In this document: in pieces, positions 1 through 5,243 of the stretch | How the letters are laid out: every line of letters starts with the position of its first letter | Numbering within the stretch: the first letter of the stretch is position 1 | Assembly (NCBI GenBank): GCA_029240475.1 | Contig: JAREAF010000198.1 | Location: 1 to 6,032 of the forward strand | Direction: 5' to 3' | DNA: 6,032 nucleotides | From: Rhodospirillales bacterium | GTDB lineage: Bacteria; Pseudomonadota; Alphaproteobacteria; JAREAF01 | Translations under genes and position numbers: made by a program | The notes under the pieces: model-generated | Told to the model about the DNA's origin: nothing | The model's database searches: none | The model's input: the letters and a program-made list of their open reading frames with translations, nothing else

Positions 1-753
1 GGCAAGCTCCTGCGCGAGCGGCCGTTCCGCGACCCGCACCATTCGGCCTCGCTGCCGGCGCTGGTCGGCGGCGGGCTCCGCGCCAAGCCCGGCGAGATCA
101 GCCTGGCGCACAAGGGCGTGCTGTTCTTGGACGAGCTGCCGGAGTTCCAGCGCGCGACCCTCGAAGCGCTGCGCCAGCCGGTCGAGACCGGGCGCGTCTC
201 GATCGCGCGGGCGAATGCACATGTGAGCTATCCGGCGCGCTTCCAGCTGATCGCGGCGATGAATCCCTGCCGCTGCGGCCATCTCGACGACCCCGCGCTC
301 GCCTGCGGGCGCGCGCCGCGCTGCGCGCTCGACTATCAGATGAAGATCTCGGGTCCCCTCTTCGACCGCATCGACCTGCATGTCGAGGTGCCGGCGGTGA
401 ACGCGGCCGACCTCTCGCTGCCGCCGCCGCGCGAAGGCTCCGCCGAGGTCGCCGCGCGCGTCGCCGCGGCGCGGGCGATCCAGCTCAAGCGCTACGAGGG
501 CCTGCCCGACGAGAAGCGGATCGCGACCAATGCCGAGGCGGACGGCACGCTGCTCGAAGAGATCGCCGGGCCCGATGCCGATGGGCGGCGGCTCCTCACC
601 GAGGCGGCCGAGCGGATGAAGCTCTCCGCGCGCGGCTATCACCGGGTCTTGAGGGTCGCGCGCAGCTTGGCCGACCTCGAAGCCGCGCCGTCGGTCCGCC
701 GCATCCACATCGCCGAAGCGCTGGCGTACCGAAGGATCGCGCCGGGAAGGTGA
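1..753 (+). CDS. comM: ComM/YifB-family Mg-chelatase-like AAA+ ATPase, C-terminal part (5' truncated by window edge)
   Basis: The frame is open from base 1 to the TGA at 751-753, giving 250 residues of a protein usually about 500 long, so the LonI-like N-terminal domain and Walker A lie outside. Visible are the FRDPHHSAS stretch (residues 9-17), Walker B LFLDELPEF (41-49), sensor 1 region AAMNPCRCG (85-93) with further cysteines at 102 and 108, the arginine-finger region SGPLFDRIDLHVEV (117-130) and the C-terminal Mg_chelatase_C region with SARGYHRVLRVAR (209-221). An apparent GTG start at 118 is internal to Walker B and is not the real start. Family members are hexameric helicases in the cytoplasm; ComM promotes branch migration during natural transformation, although many carriers are not known to be competent. 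The family assignment is firm; a role in DNA uptake in this organism is inference. Confidence 0.95.
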   Translation, partial: GKLLRERPFRDPHHSASLPALVGGGLRAKPGEISLAHKGVLFLDELPEFQRATLEALRQPVETGRVSIARANAHVSYPARFQLIAAMNPCRCGHLDDPALACGRAPRCALDYQMKISGPLFDRIDLHVEVPAVNAADLSLPPPREGSAEVAARVAAARAIQLKRYEGLPDEKRIATNAEADGTLLEEIAGPDADGRRLLTEAAERMKLSARGYHRVLRVARSLADLEAAPSVRRIHIAEALAYRRIAPGR

Positions 754-814
754 GCGCCCCTCCCGTCAACTAGCTTCATGCGCCCTTGCGCCGCGCGCAT
801 CGGAGGGCGCGACA
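754..814 (+). other. Spacer between comM and the methyltransferase
   Basis: This 61-base gap is the longest non-coding stretch of the window. It holds the Shine-Dalgarno site at 802-807 and a 7-base inverted pair, GCGCCCT (780-786) with AGGGCGC (804-810), that would cover part of that site. I see no convincing sigma-70 promoter or terminator in it, so the cluster may be transcribed from comM or from a promoter inside comM. Confidence 0.4.
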
Positions 815-841
815 ATGGGCTCCTCGGATCTCATCAGGAGG
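802..841 (+). promoter_or_regulatory. Two alternative Shine-Dalgarno sites for the methyltransferase
   Basis: GGAGGG at 802-807 sits 7 bases before the ATG at 815. A second site, AGGAGG at 836-841 (running on as AG), sits 12 bases before an in-frame ATG at 854. Spacing favours 815. The protein from 854 (MAASLPSHEK) begins nearer to the part that looks like the conserved family N-terminus, so 854 remains a real alternative. Confidence 0.5.
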
Positions 842-1873
842 AGCCCCCGCGCCATGGCCGCTTCCCTTCCCTCGCATGAGAAGATCCTGCAGCTCGGCAC
901 CGCCTTCTGGGCCTCCAAGACGCTGCTCTCCGCCGTCGAGCTCGGCCTCTTCACCGAGCTCGCCAAGGAGCCGATGGATGCGCGGGCGCTGCAGAACCGG
1001 CTGCAGCTCCACCCCAGGAGCGCGCGCGACTTCTTCGACGCGCTGGTCGCGCTCGGCATGCTGGAGCGCGGGTCCGACGAACTCTACCGCAACACGGCGG
1101 AAACCGACTTCTATCTGGACCGCGCGAAACCGAGCTATATCGGCGGCATCCTCGAGATGGCCAACCAGCGGCTCTACCCGTTCTGGGGAGGGCTGACGCA
1201 AGGGCTCAAGACCGGCGAGCCGCAGAACGAGATCACGCGCGGCGGGCCCGACCTGTTCGATGCGATCTATGGCGACCCGGCGACCTTGGAGCATTTCCTC
1301 AGGGCCATGACCGGCGTCAGCCGGCCCACGGCGCGCGCGATGGCGGCCAAGTTCCCCTGGAAGGAGGTCGAGAGCTTCTGCGACGTCGGCTGCGCGCAGG
1401 GCGGCCTCTCGGTCGAGATCGCCAAGGCCCATCCGCACCTCAAGGGCATCGGCTTCGACCTGCCGCCGGTGCGCCCGGTGTTCGAGGCGTTCGTCCAGGA
1501 GCACGGGCTCGAGGACCGGCTCTCCTTCGCCCCGGGCAATTTCTTCGAGGACCACATCCCCACCGCCGAGGTGCTGGTGATGGGGCACATCCTTCATGAC
1601 TGGGACATGGACCAGAAGCGCCTCCTGCTGCTGAAGGCGCTGCAGGCGCTGCCCAAGGGCGGGCGGCTCATCGTCTATGACGCGATGATCGACGACGAGC
1701 GGCGGTCCAACGCCTTTGGGCTGCTGATGAGCCTCAACATGCTGATCGAGACGAAGGGCGGCTTCGACTATACCGGCGCGGACTGCATCGGCTGGATGCG
1801 CGAGGCGGGTTTCCGCGAGGCAAGGGTCGAGCATCTGGCCGGGCCCCATTCCATGGCCGTCGGCACGAAATAG
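815..1873 (+). CDS. SAM-dependent O-methyltransferase-like protein with N-terminal dimerisation domain
   Basis: The protein has 352 residues from ATG 815, or 339 from the in-frame ATG at 854; both have a Shine-Dalgarno site, and 815 is preferred on spacing. Residues about 25-110 form a helical winged-helix dimerisation domain (LGTAFWASKTLLSAVELGLF, then a YRNT wing). Residues about 170-350 are a Rossmann methyltransferase: SAM-binding motif I is DVGCAQGG (190-197), followed by an acidic GFDLPP strand end, and the HILHDWD segment puts a candidate catalytic base at His261. PKGGRLIVYDAMIDDE is the usual post-motif strand. This is the architecture of plant COMT-like, CrtF/BchU-like and acetylserotonin-type enzymes, which methylate hydroxyl (sometimes thiol or carbon) groups on small molecules. 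The substrate cannot be read here. It begins 61 bases after comM and ends 7 bases before the first cupin, so it probably leads a three-gene operon. Confidence 0.9.
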   Translation: MGSSDLIRRSPRAMAASLPSHEKILQLGTAFWASKTLLSAVELGLFTELAKEPMDARALQNRLQLHPRSARDFFDALVALGMLERGSDELYRNTAETDFYLDRAKPSYIGGILEMANQRLYPFWGGLTQGLKTGEPQNEITRGGPDLFDAIYGDPATLEHFLRAMTGVSRPTARAMAAKFPWKEVESFCDVGCAQGGLSVEIAKAHPHLKGIGFDLPPVRPVFEAFVQEHGLEDRLSFAPGNFFEDHIPTAEVLVMGHILHDWDMDQKRLLLLKALQALPKGGRLIVYDAMIDDERRSNAFGLLMSLNMLIETKGGFDYTGADCIGWMREAGFREARVEHLAGPHSMAVGTK

Positions 1874-1880
1874 GCCGATT

Positions 1881-2201
1881 ATGGTCTCCATGACCCAAGA
1901 GGCGGCGGGGCCGCGGCCCGAGCGGGCGGTCCAGATCGAGAACGAGAAGGTTCTGGTGGTGCAGTGGCGCTTTCCGCCCGGCGCCTGCCTCGCCTGGCAC
2001 AAGCACGAGTACGACTATGTGGTCGTGCCCCTCACATCGGGCAATCTGACCGTGTCGAACAGCGCCGGCAGCGCCGAGGCGAGGCTGGTTGCATTCCAGC
2101 CCTATGCCCGCTATGCCGGGGTGGAGCATCGGGTGGAGAACCGCGGCGATCACGAGATCGCCTGGGTGGAGATCGATCTGAAGACGCGCAAGCTGCCGTG
2201 A
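1881..2201 (+). CDS. Small single-domain cupin protein (first of a tandem pair)
   Basis: The 106-residue protein consists almost entirely of one cupin beta-barrel. Cupin motif 1 is represented by GACLAWHKHEYDYVVVPLTSG (Gly34 onward) with metal-ligand candidates His40 and His42; the usual glutamate position is occupied by Asp45/Tyr46. Motif 2 is AGVEHRVEN with His83 and Asn87. There is no signal peptide, so it is probably cytoplasmic. ATG 1881 is chosen because a weak TAGG lies 6 bases upstream, overlapping the preceding stop; an in-frame ATG at 1890 has no visible Shine-Dalgarno site. The 7-base gap to the methyltransferase indicates co-transcription and probably translational coupling. Single-domain cupins may be metal-dependent oxygenases, isomerases, lyases or ligand sensors, and the sequence does not decide between them. 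Confidence 0.85.
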   Translation: MVSMTQEAAGPRPERAVQIENEKVLVVQWRFPPGACLAWHKHEYDYVVVPLTSGNLTVSNSAGSAEARLVAFQPYARYAGVEHRVENRGDHEIAWVEIDLKTRKLP

Positions 2202-2214
2202 AGGAGAGCGGATC

Positions 2215-2508
2215 ATGGGCGGGGAGACGCCGCGGGCGGTCGAGGAGGTGCAGGCGGAGAACGAGGGCGTGAAGGTGGTGAAGTACGTCTTCGCGCCCGG
2301 CGCGGCGACCGGCTGGCACCGGCACGCGCGCGACTATGTCATCGTGCCGCTGACCACGGGCAAGCTGAAGCTGACCAACGGCGCGGGCGAGAGCGTCCTG
2401 GCCGAGCTCGTCCAGGGTCAATCCTATTTCCGCAAGGCCGGGGTCGAGCACGACGTCGAGAACGCGAACGCTTTCGAGTTCGCCTTCGTCGAGGTGGAGA
2501 TCAAATAG
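2215..2508 (+). CDS. Small single-domain cupin protein (second of a tandem pair)
   Basis: The 97-residue protein is a single cupin barrel and a paralogue of the preceding gene; about half of the aligned core residues look identical by eye, with one single-residue gap. Motif 1 has His35 and His37 in GWHRHARDYVIVPLTTG, with Asp40/Tyr41 where most cupins have glutamate. Motif 2 is AGVEHDVEN with His79 and Asn83. AAGGAG at 2201-2206, overlapping the stop codon of the first cupin, lies 8 bases before the ATG and supports this start and coupled translation. The gene ends 8 bases from the tail of the oppositely oriented permease gene. Its function is unknown; it may form a heteromer with its neighbour or act on a related ligand. 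Confidence 0.87.
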   Translation: MGGETPRAVEEVQAENEGVKVVKYVFAPGAATGWHRHARDYVIVPLTTGKLKLTNGAGESVLAELVQGQSYFRKAGVEHDVENANAFEFAFVEVEIK

Positions 2509-2523
2509 GGGCGCGGCTATTTG
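2502..2523. repeat. Short inverted repeat spanning the two convergent stop codons
   Basis: CAAATAG (2502-2508) and CTATTTG (2517-2523) are perfect 7-base inverted arms around GGGCGCGG. Each arm carries the last lysine codon AAA and the TAG stop of one of the convergent genes. The stem is AT-rich and has no clear T-tract after it, so it does not look like a strong intrinsic terminator, though it is the only symmetric element available at this junction. Confidence 0.4.
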
Positions 2524-3317
2524 CGCTCCGGCTCCAGCGCGCCCATGAGGCGCGTGAGGTCGCTCACGCGCGCGACCAGCGCCAGGATCGCGACCGAGAT
2601 CAGGAGGAACAGCACCGAGACCACCGCCATGATCGGCGTGTAGCCGTAGCGCAGCGAGTTGAAGATCTTGATCGGCAGCGTCTCGACGGTGAAGCCGGCG
2701 ATCATATAGGCGATGATGTATTCGTTGAGGCTGAGCACGAAGGCGAAGGCGTAGCCGCTGATGAGATAGGGCAGCGCCAGCGGCAGCACCACCGTGTGGA
2801 ACGCGACCCATTCGCTGGCGCCCATGGTCTCCGCCGCATCCATGCTCTCGCGCCCGATTCCTTCGAATCCCAGGAGCAGCGTCGTCAGCGGCAGCGCCAC
2901 GAGGAAGACGCCGTGGCCCAGAACGACATTCTCGAACCGGCCGAAATGCCCCACGCTGGCCCAGAAGATGAGGAAGCCGAGGCCGCAGATCACCGGCGGC
3001 AGGATGAAGGGCGAGATGCCGAGCCCGTAAAGCGCCCGCGCCCAGCGCGAATGGAAGCGCCAGACGTAATAGGCGACCGGCAGCGCGATCGAGACCGCGA
3101 CCAGCGCCGAGAGAAAGGCGATGAGCAGGCTGTGGCCGATCGGCAGAAGCCAGGCCGGGCTCGTCGCCAGCTCCCCATACCAGCCGAGCGAGACCTCGCG
3201 CGGCGGGAAGACGAGCCGCTTCTGCCCGTTCAGCGAGACCCCCGCCACGATGACCAAGGGCGCCAGTAGGAAGGCGCCGACCAGCGTGAAGATGAGGAGG
3301 GCGGGCAGCCTGCGCAT
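2517..3317 (-). CDS. ABC transporter permease, PotC-like (second inner-membrane subunit)
   Basis: The 266-residue inner-membrane protein has about six hydrophobic segments (near residues 7-29, 59-83, 100-121, 131-152, 183-205 and 227-250), the usual number and size for a PotC-type subunit. The EAA-loop that contacts the ATPase is visible as MDAAETMGASEWVAFHTVVLP (159-179). ATG 3317 is chosen because GGGGAG (3333-3328, inside the preceding gene) lies 10 bases upstream and the protein then begins with a basic MRR followed by the first membrane helix. An in-frame GTG at 3326 would overlap the upstream TGA as GTGA but has only 2 bases between it and the GGGGAG. It pairs with the first permease to form the transport channel and is the last gene of the operon. 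Polyamine-type substrate is inferred from family resemblance only. Confidence 0.93.
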   Translation of the reverse strand: MRRLPALLIFTLVGAFLLAPLVIVAGVSLNGQKRLVFPPREVSLGWYGELATSPAWLLPIGHSLLIAFLSALVAVSIALPVAYYVWRFHSRWARALYGLGISPFILPPVICGLGFLIFWASVGHFGRFENVVLGHGVFLVALPLTTLLLGFEGIGRESMDAAETMGASEWVAFHTVVLPLALPYLISGYAFAFVLSLNEYIIAYMIAGFTVETLPIKIFNSLRYGYTPIMAVVSVLFLLISVAILALVARVSDLTRLMGALEPERK

Positions 3318-3322
3318 GCCGG

Positions 3323-4159
3323 TCACGCTCCCCGTCGGCGGGTGAGGCGCACGACCAGCCAGACCAGCACGAGGCTCACCGCCAGAAGAAAGATCGCCAT
3401 GGCCGCGGCGAAGGGGATGTTCGACTGGAAGAGGGCCTGGTCGGTGATCAGCACCGCCAGCGTCCAATGCTGCGAGCGCCCCAGCACCTGCGGGATCACA
3501 TAGGCGCCGAGCACGAACACGAACATCATGATCAGCGCGGCGATCAGCGCCGGCCGCATGACCGGCAGGAACACGGTCACAAAGCGCCGCGGCGCCGAGG
3601 CGCCCATGGTCTCGGCCGCCTCCAGGAGCTGCCGGTCGAAGCGCGAGAAGCGCGGATAGAGCAGCAGCACCGCGTAGGGCAGGGTCACATAGACCAGGCC
3701 CGTGACCATGCCGTAGAGGCTCGGATACCAGGGCCGCGGCTGCTCCAGGAGCCCGAGCGCCACCAGCAGGTTGGAGATGCCGGCGGTGCGCGAGAGCAGG
3801 ACCGACCAGCCGAAGCCGACGATCACCTCCGAGAGCGACAGCACGCTCAAGATCACGATGAGCCAGGCGACCTGCGTGCGCCGCCGCGCGCGCGTGAGAA
3901 GGTAGGTGAAGGGCACGGCGATCGCGAGCGCGGCTCCGGCGGCCGCGGCGGCGATGCCGATGGTGACGCCGAGACGCTCCAGGAAGAAGGGCGTGATGAA
4001 GCGCCGGTAGTGGGTCAGCTCGAAGCCGGGCTCGAAGAAACCGCCGGGCTGGCGGTGGAACAGGCTGACCGCCACCATGATCGCGAAGGGCACCGCGAAG
4101 AAGATCCCGAGCAGCATGGTCGGCCAGACGAGCGGGACCCAGCGCAGGGTGCGCTCCAT
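3323..4159 (-). CDS. ABC transporter permease, PotB-like (first inner-membrane subunit)
   Basis: The 278-residue membrane protein has about six hydrophobic segments (near residues 9-31, 62-88, 97-122, 148-169, 202-226 and 246-271) and a positively charged C-terminus RLTRRRGA. Its EAA-loop reads LEAAETMGASAPRRFVTVFLP (179-199), closely matching that of the partner permease, as expected for two homologous halves of a type I importer. GAGGA (4173-4169, within the end of the ATPase gene) lies 9 bases before ATG 4159, and only 5 bases separate it from the ATPase stop. The following permease starts 5 bases after its TGA. This arrangement matches spermidine/putrescine, thiamine, iron and other POPT-type importers, with the polyamine/opine group the closest in appearance. 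Confidence 0.93.
   Translation of the reverse strand: MERTLRWVPLVWPTMLLGIFFAVPFAIMVAVSLFHRQPGGFFEPGFELTHYRRFITPFFLERLGVTIGIAAAAAGAALAIAVPFTYLLTRARRRTQVAWLIVILSVLSLSEVIVGFGWSVLLSRTAGISNLLVALGLLEQPRPWYPSLYGMVTGLVYVTLPYAVLLLYPRFSRFDRQLLEAAETMGASAPRRFVTVFLPVMRPALIAALIMMFVFVLGAYVIPQVLGRSQHWTLAVLITDQALFQSNIPFAAAMAIFLLAVSLVLVWLVVRLTRRRGA
3328..3333 (-). promoter_or_regulatory. Shine-Dalgarno site deciding the PotC-like permease start
   Basis: GGGGAG on the minus strand lies within the last codons of the PotB-like gene, 10 bases before ATG 3317. It is too close to the alternative GTG at 3326, and so favours the ATG as start and coupling of the two permease genes. Confidence 0.5.
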
Positions 4160-4164
4160 GGCCG

Positions 4165-5214
4165 CTAATCCTCGAGCGCGTGCAGCGCGTCGGGCGCGAA
4201 GGAGACGCGCACGCGGTCGCCTTGCGCCAGACGCGCCCGCGCTTCCTGCGGCGCCAGCGCCATGATCGCCGCGCCGTCGAGCTCGATATAGGCTTCGAGC
4301 GTGTCGCCCAGATCCTTCAGGAAGGTGACGGTGCCGATGCCGCGCCCGTCCTCGCCCATGCCCGCCGGCGCGAGCAGCACGCCCTCGGGCCGGACCGAGA
4401 CGGTGACGGTTCCCCCGTTTGCCTCCACGAAGCCGGGCAGCGGGTAGCGCGCGCCCGCGAGCAGGACCGCGCCCTCGCCCGCGGGCTCGGCCTCGAGCAG
4501 GTTGCAGTCGCCCATGAAGTCGGCCACGAAGCGGTTGCGCGGCCGGCGATAGATCTCCAGGGGCGCGCCGACCTGCTGCACGCGCTGGTCGCCCATGACG
4601 ACGACGAAGTCGGCGATGGTCATCGCCTCGCGGCGGTCGTGCGTGACCATGATGGTTGTGACGCCGAGCCGCTGCTGCAGCAGCCGCAATTCCACCTGCA
4701 TCTCCTCGCGCAGCTTGGCGTCGAGCGCGGAGAGCGGCTCGTCCAGGAGGAACAGCCGCGGCTGGGTCGCGAGCGCGCGGGCGATGGCGACGCGCTGGCG
4801 CTGCCCGCCCGAGAGCTGCGAGATGTGCCGGCCCTGATAGCCGGAGAGCCGCACCAGCTCCAGCAGCTCCTCGACCCGCGCGTCGCGCTCGGGCTTCGGC
4901 ACGCCGCGGATGCGCAAGGAGTAGGCGATGTTCTCGCCGACATCGAGATGCGGGAACAGCGCCAGCGACTGGAACACCATGCCGACGCCGCGCCGGCTGG
5001 TCGGCACGCCCGTGACATCCTCATCGCCGATGAGGACGCGCCCCGCCGTCGGCTGCTCGAGGCCCGCGACGATGCGCAGCAGCGTGGTCTTGCCGCAGCC
5101 CGACGGCCCGAGGAAGCAGACGAAGCTGCCGTCCGGGATCGCGAGGTCGACATCGGCGAGCGCGGTGATCTCGCCGAAGCGCTTGCCGATCCCTTCCAGG
5201 GCGAGCCCGGTCAC
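4165..5214 (-). CDS. ABC transporter ATP-binding protein, PotA-like
   Basis: The 349-residue cytoplasmic ATPase energises the importer. All nucleotide-binding motifs are present: Walker A GPSGCGKTT (36-44), Q-loop Gln82 in MVFQSLALFPH, signature LSGGQ (134-138), Walker B LFLLDEP (154-160), SALD D-loop (162-165) and switch His192. Residues about 235-345 form the C-terminal TOBE regulatory/substrate-related domain (SVRPEGVLL is the typical entry), so length and architecture match PotA/FbpC/MalK-type subunits. The start is GTG 5214: an in-frame TAA lies 15 bases upstream (with GCG GCG GCT CCG between), so no earlier start is possible; no good Shine-Dalgarno site is visible before it. After the switch histidine the sequence is HDRREAM rather than the common HDQEEAM. 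It lies 29 bases after the binding-protein gene and 5 bases before the first permease. Confidence 0.95.
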   Translation of the reverse strand: MTGLALEGIGKRFGEITALADVDLAIPDGSFVCFLGPSGCGKTTLLRIVAGLEQPTAGRVLIGDEDVTGVPTSRRGVGMVFQSLALFPHLDVGENIAYSLRIRGVPKPERDARVEELLELVRLSGYQGRHISQLSGGQRQRVAIARALATQPRLFLLDEPLSALDAKLREEMQVELRLLQQRLGVTTIMVTHDRREAMTIADFVVVMGDQRVQQVGAPLEIYRRPRNRFVADFMGDCNLLEAEPAGEGAVLLAGARYPLPGFVEANGGTVTVSVRPEGVLLAPAGMGEDGRGIGTVTFLKDLGDTLEAYIELDGAAIMALAPQEARARLAQGDRVRVSFAPDALHALED

Positions 5215-5243
5215 CGGAGCCGCCGCTTAGGGCCGGCCCCGCA

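Noticed and set aside
118..120. GTG at 118 as a start for a short ATPase
   Set aside because: It falls inside Walker B and the conserved ComM sequence continues upstream without a stop to base 1.
776..2002. Long minus-strand open frame of 408 codons opposite the methyltransferase
   Set aside because: It lies antisense to a clearly recognisable methyltransferase, is rich in Arg/Ala/Gly/Leu/His in the way of GC-rich shadows, and shows no domain.
2502..2523. Bidirectional intrinsic terminator at the convergent junction
   Set aside because: The 7-base stem is mostly A-T pairs and is not followed by a run of T on either strand; it is kept only as an inverted repeat.
2032..2811. Minus-strand open frame of 259 codons across the cupins and the permease end
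   Set aside because: It overlaps three real genes in other frames and its sequence is low-complexity arginine- and leucine-rich with no recognisable motif.
3318..3467. N-terminal extension of the PotC-like permease to an ATG at 3467
   Set aside because: The extra 50 residues lie inside the PotB-like gene in another frame and do not look like a membrane protein; the ATG at 3317 has a Shine-Dalgarno site and begins directly before the first helix.
3467..4168. Plus-strand open frame of 233 codons opposite the PotB-like permease
   Set aside because: Its highly charged His/Arg/Glu-rich product is the mirror of hydrophobic membrane codons on the other strand, not a protein.
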